A stretch of 64,000 bases of DNA, from positions 32,674,352 through 32,738,351 of the forward strand of contig CM066728.1 of assembly GCA_033961575.1 (NCBI GenBank). Direction: 5' to 3'. Below are positions 1 to 12,494 of this stretch, piece after piece (positions within the stretch are counted from its first letter, which is position 1; the number at the start of each line of letters is the position of its first letter). The notes beneath the pieces are model-generated. The model searched no databases, was not told the origin of the DNA, and was given only the letters and a program-made list of their open reading frames with translations. The position numbers and the translations under genes are program-made. The DNA is from Aselliscus stoliczkanus. Taxonomy: Eukaryota > Chordata > Mammalia > Chiroptera > Hipposideridae.

Positions 1-610
1 CCAACTGTTGGACCCTAAAATTAGACAGCTTTGGTCTTCATTTGCCAATGGGAGGAGGTGCTCTGGAATATTTGAGTTGAGATATATCTGTGGCTCCAGA
101 GGCACAGAAAAAAGAGGCAGAGACATTTTTGATGAGTGTCTGAACAAATTTCAGGTGTGGAAGCCTTATTTCTGTGTCAGACAGAGCCATGTTCAAATGG
201 TTTTCAACCTGTTGAAGGGTAGTGCCCCAGCTGTGCCTTTTACCAGTTCTCTTCTTTTGAAGCTCCAGGGTCTATTTTCATAGCTGCAGCCAATGAGGGT
301 GAGTCAGAGACTACCCTCCTGCTTGTTCCAGCCTTCGTTCTTCCTTAATTAGCAGAAACAGTACCCAGTTAGGAAAGATGTTCATGCCCTTGTGACTAAG
401 AGCCTTCAAATAGTCACTCTCTGAAGGAAAATGTAGGACAATCTGACAAATTAACTCGAGCACCAGGGAATACAGGCCATGTGTGAAATTAGGTTGGCCC
501 CAATAGAAGTGAGGTTAGGAGCAAGTGGGAGATTTTGAGCCACCCCACCTCCATCTGCACCCCTCTCCCACCCCACTCCCAACAGAGACCCCTGCATGCC
601 TGCTCCAGCT

Positions 611-730
611 GAGTGGTTCTGGGTAATCACTTAACCTCTTGGTGTCTGTTCCCTCATTTGAGAAACAGGGAGAATAACAGTATCTACCTCACTGAGTGGC
701 TGTAAGGATTCAATCAGAGGATGTTAATCA
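611..730 (+). repeat. MIR SINE relic
   Basis: gggtaatcacttaacctctt, ccctcatttgagaaacaggg and tacctcactgagtggctgta follow the MIR core order. Confidence 0.8.
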
Positions 731-910
731 AGTCCTCCTCACCCCACCCCCAGAGTATCAGCAATGACAGTTGCTACTTCCTTCTTCCCTTTCTTCTGGG
801 AGGGGAGGTGTATTCTTGAGTAAGTTATCTTCTAGCCCTGCTGGAGCAAAACACCAAGTGTGTTTTCATTCCTCGGTTCACAATATTAACAGATCAGAGC
901 AAACCTTTTA

Positions 911-1055
911 AAACAACTACTCAAGGGGCCGGCTGAGTGTCGCGGTGGTTAAGCGCTGGCTTGGGAAGCCAGTGGCCCCAGTTCGGTCCCACATGTGAGG
1001 GCCAGTGACACTGCCCTCAAAAAAAAATAAATAAAAAATAAAACAACTATTCAAG
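911..1055 (+). mobile_element. Short tRNA-like-headed SINE with target-site duplication
   Basis: The unit (about 925-1040) reads ggccggctgagtgtcgcgg..., has a stem-loop-like ctggcttgggaagccag, a box-B-like cagttcggtcc, and ends actgccctc followed by an A-rich tail. The direct repeats aaacaactactcaag (911-925) and aaacaactattcaag (1041-1055) differ by one base. Confidence 0.9.
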
Positions 1056-3018
1056 CAATGTTGGAGGATTCCTGTGTTCTTTCACACAGCTGATATCATC
1101 TATCTTAACTTTTTATTAATGAAAAATGCATTCATTTACATATATTCAGGATGTTAACAACAGACCTGCAACCCTTTATTTTGCAAGTATAGAGTCGCAT
1201 TTCATTAGTAGAACAATAATTTGAATTTCTTGTTTTTTTCTCCTGTGGGAGGCAGGTAGCTTTTGACTTCTGTTTCATAATGGTCTTTGTTCGCCTTTGT
1301 TATAATACTTTCAAATTTCCTTTCTCTTTAACAGATCTGCTCTTCTACATTTCTGAGTATGTTTAAGAAATTTTTAAGAAGTGGACTTAAGCATGTGAGT
1401 GCTTCTTTCTTCTTGTGCCTCTTGACTTCTTCCAACCTCCTTTGCCCATGTTTAACTGTTTCCCCAAAGATTACAAAAGAATGTTGCTGATTCCTTGCTT
1501 CCTCTACATAAGGAATAAATAGGAAGCAGGAGAAACAAACTCTTAAAGCGAATTCCAGGTCTCAGTTAATTATAGATCAATCAAGCAATTCAGGATTTCC
1601 CAGTGATTTCTTTAAAAAGATTTCATTTGCTGAAGACATTATTCCTAGGAGCTGGGGTAAAAGGTTGTGTTCTCTGAAAGGGTTGGGTCATCTACATAAA
1701 CCCCTTAGCACTGCAGCTTACTTTCCTACTGGTTAAATGTGAAATGCATTCCTCCTTCCCCATTTACAATTTTGAATAGATTATAAATACATGTGGATGT
1801 TCCATTCTTTTGTAAATCCATGGTGTAATATAAACCAGTGCATCTCAATTTTTTTCTTGGCTTTCACAATCCTTTCTTTCAGGAGGAGAAATTGGCCAAG
1901 AGTGTCCCTCTAGTCCCAGCTCCCCAGCCACCAGACCCTGCTACCGTTTTCATTAGTTTCCTCATATACCCTTCCGAGATATTTTAAGAATATACAAGTA
2001 CGTAATGTGTATGTAATTACTCCTTATTTTTACAAAGTTGGTACTCTGCTCATCACAGTGTGCAACAACTTGCCTTTTCCGCTGAACAATATGTCTTGGC
2101 CATTATTACAAATCAGTACACGAAGTTGTCTATGCTTCTATTAGGTGGTTTTCTATCCCTACCTTGTGTATGTGCAAGTATGTGTGACGCTATCATGAAA
2201 TAATTTTTTTTGCACACTTAATGCTTAGGTCGCTCTCTCTCTTTTAATAAATAGGAGAATAGACGTAGAAACTTAGCATGTCTGACCATTTCGTGAGGAT
2301 TCTGTGATGTTTTCAACTCTTTTTTTGCTGTTTCCCTTCCTGCCTCGGGTCTCAGGCATGTGTCCAGCATAGCATTGTTTCGGGGGGGGTGCCACCATAG
2401 AAATGTCTGTTTCAGTTCCCCTTCTGGCACAGTCCTAGCCTAGAACTGGGTTTTCTTCAGTGTTGTATTGAAAGAGCTGTTGTGCCCATCTGAGGGATTT
2501 TTAAACTGGGGATAGTCTATGATACCTTTCTTGGTACTCTTGTTTGTTTATGTAAGTTCCATGATGGTGGAGACCTTTGGGGTGGACGTTGGGGATACAT
2601 AGAAAGAAGTAGAAAGGTAGATTGATGTGATGCCATCAATGATTAAATAAAACAAACACCTTTTTGTCCTCTGATCTTATGGATGGGTGCACTAAACACT
2701 TATAATGTTGACTAGAGATTTGTTTTCTTTGTGTGAGATTGGTAACGGTCATGCTTTCAGATATAGCACAGAGAGAATGGCTATGATGAGTGGAAAAGTC
2801 ATGAGTCTGAGACAGCCATACGTGTTTGCTGCTTTAGTGCTATCTGACCAATCACCTCTGCCCATAGCATCCTGACTTTCTTTGGCAGATTCTCTTTCCA
2901 CTTTTGTATGAGGAAGCTCAAGGATCCAGGTGGGGTCTCTTCCTGCCTGGAACAGCGCTGGGGAAGACAAGTGACTTGGGCTTGGCCACTGGGCTTGGCC
3001 ATTGGATAGTGTCACTTG
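1056..3018. other. No gene seen; unassigned AT-rich sequence
   Basis: Apart from the possible L1-like piece at 1950-2190, I recognise no repeat, exon or promoter. Open frames on the minus strand at 2.2-3.0 kb are short and unlike any protein I know. Confidence 0.6.
1950..2190 (-). repeat. Possible old L1-like fragment
   Basis: caacttgccttttccgctga acaatatgtcttggcc and tgcttctattaggtggtttt c resemble inverted L1 sequence but are short and diverged. Confidence 0.35.
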
Positions 3019-3029
3019 GACCTGGCCTC

Positions 3030-3420
3030 GTTTTTTTTTTTTTTTTTTAAATTTTTATTGGGGAATTGGGGAGGGGAACAGTGTTGGGGAATTGGGAAGG
3101 AGGAACATTGTATTTTGCCAGGACCCATCAGCTCCAAGTCAACTTGTCCTTCAATCTTACTTGTGGAGGGTGCAAGCTCAGCTCCAAGTCCAGTTGCTGC
3201 TTTCAGTCTAGTTGCTGGGGGAGGGTAGGGGGCGGGGACGCGTAGTCCACCATCCCATACAGGAGTCGAATCGGTAACCTTGCTGCTAAGAGCACTCACT
3301 CTGACAAGCTCAGCGGCATCTCAGCTTGGGCACAGCTCACTGGCCCATGTGGGAATCAAACCGATGACCCTATTGCTCAGAGCTTGTGCTCTTAACCAAC
3401 TGAGCCAATGGGCCAGCCCC
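3030..3420 (-). mobile_element. Long VES-type SINE
   Basis: It has a T-run at 3031-3048, then aatttttattggggaattgg at the SINE 3' end, two tRNA-like blocks in the body (tcgaatcggtaacc near 3270), and the head complement aaccaactgagccaatgggc at 3395-3414. It is flanked by gacctggcctc at 3019-3029 and 3423-3433. Confidence 0.87.
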
Positions 3421-3433
3421 CAGACCTGGCCTC

Positions 3434-5389
3434 TTGAGAGAGTGGTGTGGCAGGGTTAGCCATGGAGGCTCATGCCAGCAGTGTGGTGCCAGGCAGCTCA
3501 GATGAGTCTTGCTGTGTGACAGATCTTTGCTCTAAGTGGTATTTTCCCTAGACTGAGGCAAGAGGGCCAGCTGTTTAACTCCTCTGGCTTCACCTCTTCC
3601 TACCCAGAGCCCATATCCTCCCTTCTAGACCACACTGATGTGGACTGCTTCTGAAGTTTGTTTCCTTGCTCTCTGTAAAGCCTTTTGAGCATGTGGGTCA
3701 TTGATATGATAGATCCCTGGAACTGCTGACCCTTGAGCACTCCTTGCCTGTACCCTACACAGTCCACTACCCAAGACCACTGCCATCTGGTCAGTCTAAT
3801 AGGGATCAGTCCTGGGACTCGTGTGGAGCTGCTAAAGAGAAAGTCTCTTTTGTTAGCCTAACTGGATGAAAGCCTGGGTTCTTTGGGGGTTCAACAAGAG
3901 AGTGTACTGAGAATGAAGCCAACAGAGGAAATCAGATAAATAGCTCAAAAGGGAGAGATTGATTCCTGGGATCATTGACCTGGATTATGTATCCAGCCAG
4001 ACCCACCCTTGAAATTTTCTTCTCCCTCAGACAATAAATTCCCCTTTGCTTAATTAATCCTACTCCTGGCCTTGGGACTTTTCTCAATTGGAACTCAGAG
4101 TCCCAACAGATTCATCCACTCAACAAGTGGAGTTTCTAATACTGTTTTATTAAACCTCTGCTCTCAGCCCATACCTGCTAGAAAAAGAAGTACTTTTCAC
4201 CTAAAAACAGCATATGCTACAGTTCCTCCTTGCTTTCTTACCTTCCTCCTGTGGAGCGTGGGAAAATGGGCAGGGGTCCAACATATGGTCTTAGAAGCCT
4301 GGGCTTTGGATGTGTGCACAGAAGGAACTGAGCGTGTTCTCCCGAGCTTTATAAACAGAATTCTGAGCCCAATGTGATGTTTGTGTTAAAGGACCTTTGT
4401 TATTGGGGAAACCTGGTGCTGGGTCTTTCCTAAAATTGCCCAGCATCCCAGATCCCTCAGCACAGACTGAGATTTGGGCATGTGTCATGAGCTCGACTGT
4501 TGTTAGAGATACAACAACAAGGAGGCATTATCAGAGAAAAGACAAGCTATAGAGAACTTCTGGTACTCACGGTTGTGGCATGGATTTTTGAACAAGTTTA
4601 TATACTCTGGAGGCATGGGGAGTTTCCGGGCTCTCAGGAAAGCAAGAAAGCTAGAGAGATGAAGAAGGACATTGTAGATAATGAAGCAATTTTTTAACCG
4701 GAAAATGTGTAACTGCAAAAAAACAGAACTAATACTTCCTTGCCTGCTCTGACTGTGTGAGCACTTTTTTGTTTTTCTTTTTTTGTGGGACAATGTTAAA
4801 AAATTGAGTCATCAGTTTGGTTTACCAAGCAGGAGGAATTTATTGTGTCCATGAATGTACTCTTAGCAGTCCCTCTGCCTTGGGCCGTGTGATTTATTCA
4901 TAGTTCAGGGAGGATGGGCTATGGCTACCCTGAAGTCTCCTGGTTCATCTTCTCCTTTGAGAGATGATCTCTTGCGGGGAACTTGGCTGAGGAAGCTGGA
5001 GCACTGACATTCCCTGCCTGCTTCATGCAGATTCCCAGACCTCAAGGGGGAGGTAAGGTATTGATGCTGACCATTGGGTTTCTAAGTTGCTGGAGGTCAG
5101 TGTGTCAGAGGCTGGGGAATTTAGAGTAGAGATCATTGGCATTTCCCTTAAACCAATGACTTGTTGGACAAAAATTAGTCAACTGACTAGTTTGGCATCT
5201 TGTGTGTTCCACCTTCCCCTTCAAGTTGCTTCACTGGTATGCAAATATAGGACTTTTTAATGTGTTTCCCAAGTCCCCCAAATTCCTTGAAGCATATTTG
5301 AGGCCATATTTTTTTGTTGTTGTTGTTAACTATTTCCTTAAAATTACACAAAGAATTTATGCCGATTGTAGAAATATGAGAAAATTCAT
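3434..5389. other. No gene seen; mostly unassigned
   Basis: A short stretch near 3960-4130 (cagacaataaattccccttt gc) resembles the end of an old LTR-like repeat also hinted at near 30.1 and 45.1 kb. The 101-codon plus-strand frame at 4072 shows no family features. Confidence 0.5.
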
Positions 5390-5960
5390 AAAAACAAAAT
5401 GAAGAAGTAAGAATTAAGCCCAGAAGTCATCTTTGTTCACATTTTGTTATATGTATTTTTTGTGTGTGTTTATTGCTTATCAATTTTTTCTTTTTTTTTT
5501 AGTATATTCTAAACATCTTTCCATGTTAATAAGTACACTTCTGTGCAATCATTTTAAAGGCTGGCTGCATTGTGTCCTATTGTCTGGATATACGTAATTT
5601 ATTTAGCCAGCTCCTATTGTTGGGGAAGAAAGTGGTTTCTGGTTTTTCTGTGTATAACTTCCTTATAGTTATGTGTTCATGTAGATCTTTGACTATTTCT
5701 CATGACTTCCTGGACTTGGAATTTTGTGTCAAATTGTGCTTATTTTTAAGGCTTTTGTGTCCAAATTGCCCTACAATTTGTGCCAGTATATGAGCGTCCA
5801 TTTCTTGAGCACCAGTTTTCATGCACTCGTGATAATTCTGCCCACGCTGGGCCCAGTGTGTAACAAACCACACAAGCTCGCTTTCTTTTTCAATCAGTTA
5901 ACGTCGTCTGTGTGATTTTTATTCTCCATTGTCCTGGATACAGTAAGAACTTCCAGAAAA
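5390..5960 (-). repeat. Old L1-like fragment
   Basis: The plus strand has gcattgtgtcctattgtctgg, atttatttagccagctccta ttgttgggg, ttaaggcttttgtgtccaaa ttgccctac. This order is seen in inverted L1 ORF2/3' sequence and in the 6.6 kb element. Open frames of 62-84 codons here are chance. Confidence 0.5.
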
Positions 5961-6620
5961 ATGGAGATAATTTGTCCCTCCATACCTTTAACCAATATTT
6001 GCTCAGTGCTAACCATGTGCTCAGGCTGTGGGCTCAGCTCAGCACAGCAGTGACTGGGATCCACACCCTGTCCTCAAGGAGCATGCAGCCTAATGGTATT
6101 AATTAGGACCAGAATTTCACATAAGTAATAACCAATATGAGCATAGTGATTTTAAAATCCCTCTTGATGTGCATTACCTGTTACACAACATTGTTATCAG
6201 TATTACTACCTCCATTTTATGATGAAGACATCAAGGCAGAATGATACCAGCTAAAAGCTTATGCAATGAACACATGGCAGAATAGCAACTCTAAATCTCA
6301 TGCTTCCTCCATTAGAAGCAGCGGGGAAAGTATTATAATAGGGGACATAGCAAGGCCTGTTTACTCAAAGTTCTTTGTCTCTTTGTCTCTCTTCTCCGAA
6401 AATCCTCCATTCATTCCTTCATGGTAAGCATTACCTCTTGAGATGTACTTCTTTTTAAGAGGTAACTAGATATAAAGCCCAAGAAAAATAATACTGTCTG
6501 TAGGTTTCCCTTTGTAGGAGGGGCTAGGGTGGAGGTGGGGTTTCAGAAATGGAGGGGAAAGTGAATGTATACTTAATGTTACTGAACTGTACACTTAAAA
6601 ATGGTTAAAATATCATTTTT

Positions 6621-8151
6621 TAAATTTAATTTATTTATTTTTAATTAGTTTCAGGTGTACAACACAGTGCAATAGTTATACATTTTACCCCTCAAAGTGA
6701 CAACTCCCCACCCCCAATTCGCCACCCCACTCCCCCCCATATCATATATATCTATTACTCTTCCTCTGACTCTCTTCCATAGTATAATCCACATCCTGTG
6801 ACTATCTATATATATTCAATTACAGTAGGTATACAACCTCCGCTTTAGTCATACAGTGCAGTGATCAAACCTCTACTCCATCCATGAAATGGTCTCCCTA
6901 ACAAGACCTATGATCATCTGACATTCCACAGAATATTTACAACATTATTAATTATATTCCCCAAACTGTTTTTCATATCCCAGTGGCAACATTGTAGTTG
7001 CCTATTTTTGCTGTCTAATCCCTTCCCCTTCTCCCTCATCCCCATCCCCCTCCCAATTAGCAACCCTGATTTTTCCTCTATATCTATGAGACGGTTTCTG
7101 TTTACTTTGCTCATTCATACAGTTTTTCGGATTCCACATATGAGTGAGATCATATGGTATTTGTCTTTCTCTGACTGACTTATTTCACTTAACATAATAG
7201 TCTCTAGGTCCATCCATATCATTGCAAACGGTACGATTTCATTCTTCTTTATAGCGGAGTAATACTCCAATGTATAAATATACCAGTTTCTTAATCCAGT
7301 CATCTACTGATGGGCATTTTGGTTGTTTCCAAGTCTTAGCTATTGTAAATTGTGCTGCTATGAACATAGGGGTGCATAACTTTTTTTGAATAAGTGTCTT
7401 GGTTTTTTCAGGATAAATACCTAGGAGTGGAATTGCTGGGTCAAATGGTAGCTCTATTTCCAGTTCTTTGAGATACCTCCATACTGACTTCCATAATGGC
7501 TGCATCAATATGCAATCCCACCGACAGTGCAGCAGGGTCCCCTTTTCCCCACAGCCCCGCCAGCACTTGTTGTTTGTTGATTTATTGATGATAGCCATTC
7601 TGACTGGAGTGAGGTGGTATCTCATGGTGGTTTTTATTTGCATTTCCCTAATGACCAGTGAGGTTGAACTTTTTTTCATATGCCTGTTGGCCATCTGTAT
7701 GTCCTCTTTAGAGAAATGTCTCTTCATATCTTCTGCCCATTTTTTAATTGGGTTGTTTGTTTTTTTGGTGTTGAGTTTCATGAGTGTTTTATAAATTTTG
7801 GATATTAACCCCTTATCAGATATATCGTTGGCAAATATATTCTCCCATTCAGTAGGCTTCCTTTTTGTTTTATTAATGGTTTCCTTTGTTGTGAAAAAAC
7901 TTTTAAGTCTGATATAATCCCATATGTTCATTTTTTCTTTTACTTCCCTTGCCCATAGGGATGTATCAGTAAAAATATTGCTCCGGGTAATGTCTGCAAA
8001 TGTACTCCCTATATTTTCTTTTAGGATTTTTATGGTTTCAGGTCTTACATTTAAGTCTTTAATCCATTTTGAATTTGTTCTTGTATAAGGCGTAAGGAGG
8101 TGGTCCAGTTTCATTTTTTTGCATGTGTCAGTCCAATTTTCCCAGCACCAT
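6621..8151 (-). mobile_element. 5'-truncated L1 LINE: ORF2 C-terminus plus 3' UTR
   Basis: The minus strand carries the last part of L1 ORF2 followed by the 3' UTR. An open stretch (about 8151 down to 7239) reads through typical ORF2p C-terminal features: [47 protein letters not shown], and a [18 protein letters not shown] block with the Cys/His spacing of the C-terminal zinc-knuckle-like motif. A single frameshift near 7240-7300 moves the reading into the terminal [17 protein letters not shown] and KYHMISLICGI segments, ending near 7115. The reverse transcriptase and endonuclease regions are absent. A T-rich run at 6618-6640 marks the poly(A) end. Possible imperfect duplications (aaaatatcattttt at 6607-6620, aaaatggtcattttt at 8152-8166) suggest classic 5'-truncated target-primed insertion. 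It cannot be autonomous. Confidence 0.93.
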
Positions 8152-8503
8152 AAAATGGTCATTTTTATGTTATGTATATTTTTAAAACATTACAATACCT
8201 CAAGTTTTAAAAATTACCATAAACAAACAAACATTGTCATCTGTCAGCGAAAAAAAGAAATGGTATGATAGGATTTCAGGAGAGGAACTTCACCTTCCTA
8301 CCCCATATTTAGCATGCACAGTCCCTCCTACTATAAGATGTTGAGACTCTAATACTGAAATCATTGCTATTTTAAGGAATGTCAAATTTGTAAGTTATTT
8401 GACAGTTCAAATCCAATAATTCATTTTTATTTCAGAAGTATAATTTTATAAATTGCAATGTTGTCACATATTCCCTACGCAGAGGTGTATGTAAACTTCA
8501 GTG

Positions 8504-8697
8504 GGGGTAACCCGTTAGCTTAGTTGGTTAGAGCTTGGTGCTGATAGCATCAAGTTTGCCGGTTCGATCCCTACATGGGCCACTGTGAGCTGCTTCCTCC
8601 TCGGAAGAGTCAACTATGCTGTTGTAGCATGAAAGCAATGTGTAACTAATGACCATGGCTGTTCCCCAATTAAAAAAACAAAACAAAAAAACCCCCA
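8504..8697 (+). mobile_element. SINE with tRNA-Ile-like head
   Basis: The head gttagcttagttggttagag followed by gtgctgatagcatcaag and ggttcgatccc closely follows tRNA-Ile; the anticodon-loop position reads GAT. The tail includes ggctgttccccaattaaaaa, the same 3' end used by the long SINEs. It is a SINE rather than a tRNA gene, because of the extra tail sequence and A-rich end. Confidence 0.85.
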
Positions 8698-9047
8698 CTA
8701 AAAATAGAACTCCAGAAATAGGGCAGCAGTCTTTAGACTCTCCAATGTTGGTACTATTAGTTCCCAGGAATAATAGGACATACCTGATTGTGATTTAATC
8801 AAATTGGGAAAACACAAGATGTGGAGGGGGTCATCTTAGAATTTAGAGGTCTGGGAATTGTTGTTTCTGTTAATGAACCAATGCATTTCCTTTCATTAGA
8901 TGAGAGTTTTTAAATCAATAGTTTTCCCTTGGCTACCATGAGCACAGAGCTGATTTGGGGGATTATTGCAATGAATGTCTATAGTTTAGGCTTTATAATT
9001 CAGTGCTGTCCTGGTTTTTCTAATCCAGACTCTGGTTCTTTTCTTTT

Positions 9048-9055
9048 CTTTTTAA

Positions 9056-9100
<45 letters not shown>

Positions 9101-9255
9101 ACAGTGTGTTTTTCCAGGACCCATGAGCTCCAAGTCAAGTAGTTATTTCATTCTAGTTGTGGAGGGCGTATCTCAGCAGCCCAAGTGGGGATAGAACTGG
9201 CAACCTTGGTGTTATGAGCACTGTGCTTTAACCAACTGAGCTAACCTGCCGCCCC
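9048..9255 (-). mobile_element. VES-type SINE with an (ATT)n-expanded tail
   Basis: It is flanked by ggttcttttctttt at 9034-9047 and 9256-9269. The plus strand carries an ATT tract (9057-9099), then cagtgtgtttttccaggacc, gttgtggagggcg, and the head complement accaactgagctaacctgcc. The tail expansion grew from the A-rich end. Confidence 0.87.
9057..9099. repeat. (ATT)n microsatellite, about 14 units
   Basis: Pure trinucleotide tract in the tail region of the SINE at 9048-9255. Confidence 0.97.
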
Positions 9256-9269
9256 GGTTCTTTTCTTTT

Positions 9270-10802
9270 TTTAATGGGTCAGCTGGATTTTTGACTTTTG
9301 TTGTAAACTTCCTCCTTTTTTTTTTTTTTTTAAATAGGTGAGGAATAAAAGATAAATAGATGGAAGGAGACTTGAAAAAGACCCACTTGCGTAGCATTTT
9401 GAAATAGAAGAATATAGTAAATTACTTGATCAGTCACCTATCTCCATTTAGATACCTACCTGGCTCCATTTTACCTGAGTCAGTTGCTTTTCTGCTACCC
9501 ACTAGCAAGATGTGTGTTCTCTCGTCTATGACTTGCTTGGCTCCGGCCAGCTGAAGGAAGCCAGCTGCTCATCACTTTGGCTTCTGAGGCTAATGTCCTT
9601 ATGCAATGCTTGGGGGCGGGGGGCTTCTGTTGGAGAAGTGCTGTGTAAACACATCTGCTTTGCACATGCTGTCAAGAAAACTTACTCGAACCCAAGTGGG
9701 CAGGGTTACCAAAGCACTATTCTTGGAGAACTGATGCCTCAGGACTTGGAGACAGTAGCAGGGACAGAGCTTGCCCTGGAGGTTGAGCCTGAGTTACTGC
9801 AATCTGAGATGTCATCTCCCAATGGCAGTGGGCGTGCCTTCATATCCCTCTGTACCCGAGTGTAATGTAATTTCTGCTGGTGTCCTAGTTCCCGCGTATC
9901 TGTCTTGTGTTTTGGGTTGGTTGTTAGAAAGGGTTTTCTGTGCGAGATTTTGGAGTGTGATTCTTGAGGGAAATAGAGGAGATTATTGGACAATGCATAG
10001 AGTAGGGAAATGAGCTACTTGGGCTGCATGCTGAGTGAGGGTCTGTTATTCAGGGTGAGATAACTCCCCATCCTCTCTGGCTTCTCACCTGTCCCTGTGT
10101 CTTCTGCACCACCCTGGGGCCAAAATGATTCAGATCTAGAAGCTCACCAGGGAGTCTCCTGTAAGCACGTGTTTCGATTTTATGGGGATGAAGTCTCCAC
10201 AGAACCCTGGACAGTTTATATTGGGATTAAAAAAGTGGGGAAAGCAAATGACTTTTTAGCTTTTGCTTCCTTCTTGCATTTACTAGTCAATCTGAAACAT
10301 CAAATGTCAGGTCAAATATAACGAAAGTTCAAAACCCGTTTCTATGATTAATTTTAGTATATCCTTAGGAAGATTTGATTTTTCTTTTCCTACCCCAAAG
10401 TGGACAACTTTGCTTCCCAGGCATTTCCTTTGCTAGTAGGTTTTCTCTCTTCATTTATTTATTTTTAAATGTATTGGGGTGACAATGGTCTCCTCTTTAT
10501 TTGGGGGGGACCACACAAAGGTGACAAAAACATTGGAAGCAGAGATTCATTTTTAGCAACTAGGATCAAGTTTTCAGGGCTTTAGAAAGATGGAAACTCA
10601 GCAGAGTGCAATGAAGCCAAATATTATACTCCGAGTTATGGGGACTTTTTCACCCCACACTATTTCTTAAGAGTGTCTTAAGAGTGTCATGCATCCTAAT
10701 TCCTTGTTACTCAAAATGTAGGTATACTGATCAGCAGATCGGTCACTTGGGATTTTTTTTTTTCCAGAAAATTCTCGAATGCCCTAGGTTGAGATTAATA
10801 TG
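9270..10802. other. No gene seen; unassigned
   Basis: The 117-codon frame at 9512-9865 has no recognisable domain and no flanking splice or promoter context that I can support. It looks like chance. Confidence 0.55.
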
Positions 10803-10813
10803 AAAGAGATTTA

Positions 10814-10918
10814 GGCCGGCCAAGTGGTGCGGTGGTTAAGAGCTGGCTTGGAACGCCAGTGGCCCCTGGTTCAGATCCCACATATGAGGGCTAGTGACAC
10901 TGCCCTCTAAAAAAAAAA
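10814..10918 (+). mobile_element. Short tRNA-like-headed SINE
   Basis: ggccggccaagtggtgcgg... to actgccctct plus an A-run. It is flanked by aaagagatt at 10803-10811 and about 10919-10927. Confidence 0.88.
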
Positions 10919-12019
10919 AAAGAGATTGCGTTAACTTTTTAGTTACTATTAAGAGAACTGATTTTCTTTGCTTCATCAGCTTACTGGTCCCTATGAGCTT
11001 CCATTACCACTAAAAATTCAGTTTCACTAGCTCAGATTTCCTTGGAAGTGCCTAAGACAAGTTTATCTTCAAAACTCCCCTTAAGCTTTTCTTGGAATCC
11101 TCAGGAGGTCACCCTGATGCTACCTGAGGAGCAGATTCCTCTTACCCACTGTTGCCTGTTGCTTACTATGTTGGGAAGTTCAAGGGCACCCCACATCCCC
11201 TCCCAGGGTCAGACATGTGCAAGGCCACATTTCCTTCATTCAGTATCTCCCACTGGTGTGTACCCAGCCCTACTCTCTGCAGATCTAAGACATCTCAAAG
11301 GGCATAATTCTGATAAACACCTGTGTCCTTGCTTCCCATTGCCAACTTCAGGCATTCTCGCACCATGCCTTCTCCACAAGCTCCTTCTTCCATGAAAATC
11401 ACCTCTTGCAGAATGATTGATGCCTGTGGATTACCATTAGTTACCAGTCCATCAGGTATTCTCAGTGCCTGAATCCCAGTTTAGACTCAGCTGGAACCAC
11501 AGCTATGGAAAGCAACAGTATGATGTAAATGCTTTAAACAACAAAAACAACAGCCATGTCATCAGCCAATGCTTGCTTTTGTTTTGTTACTATTCAAGCC
11601 AAAGTACTTGGAGAAATATTTTTCCTAGATCACTTGAGATACTCTTTGTGCTATCTGCTGAGATCACAGCTAGGATATACAAATTAATTTTGGGAACTAC
11701 ATTTTAAGATGGACAATGGTAAACTAGAAAGAGGCCAGCAGAGACAAGAAGGATGTTGAGTGTCCATAAATTTTAAACAGCTGGCATATAGCCAGATAAA
11801 TTCTTTTATTCTGGGTTATTATTGTGCACAGAATATAAGATCAATGAGAGGAAATTACAGAGAGGCAGATGCTAAGACCACAAATCAATTACTGAAGAGT
11901 GATTGGGAAGCACAGCTCTCTATCATTCATGGGTCTAAGCTAAGAGGAGTATGTTTACATCCGAGCACTTTAGGAGAAATTATTGAATTAAGGATGGGAT
12001 TAACCTACATAACCTAGAA

Positions 12020-12150
12020 TCCTGAAAAATAGAAGCTAGAAGGAATCATAAAGATTATTATCCAAGCTTAGGAGACTAAGGCCCAGAGTGGGGAATTTGA
12101 CTTATCCCAGTTCACACTAATTACTGGCATAGAGGGAAACTTTCTTCCTC
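12020..12150 (-). repeat. MIR-like relic
   Basis: agaaggaatcataaagatta, actaaggcccagagtgggg, cccagttcacactaatta match an inverted MIR-type core. Confidence 0.55.
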
Positions 12151-12423
12151 TTTTCTTTATTCCTTTTCCTCATGTTTTCCCCTTCTTTCTTCTCCCTTCA
12201 GCTATTCTTCATATCACAATCCAATAAGCTGTGATACGAGGAACCTCTCCCTTTATTTCTTTCTGGCCCCATCTCACTACCCTTGCTAGTCTAGGAATAT
12301 GAAGATGCACATTAGCAACAAAGGCACAGGGAAAGGTAAGAGACATGAGCAAGAAGTCAGCCATCCTTGCTTGTTTTCAATTATTGAAATATGTTTTAGA
12401 CCATCTATAAAGTGCCAGGCACT

Positions 12424-12494
12424 ATGTGGGACCCAAACCGGGGCCACTGGCTTCCCAAGCCAGAGTTTAACCGCTGCACCACTCGGCCAGCCCC
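12424..12494 (-). mobile_element. Truncated short SINE (head only)
   Basis: The plus strand reads gtgggacccaaaccggggcc actggcttcccaagccag ... accactcggccagcccc. The 3' part (agtgtcactggccctcat) and T-rich tail are missing. Confidence 0.8.

Noticed and set aside
7468..7794. 108-codon plus-strand frame rich in hydrophobic residues
   Set aside because: It is the complement of L1 ORF2 coding sequence.
8504..8580. Possible tRNA-Ile gene
   Set aside because: The cloverleaf positions are diverged and the sequence continues into a SINE tail with an A-rich end. The same applies to 51060-51130.
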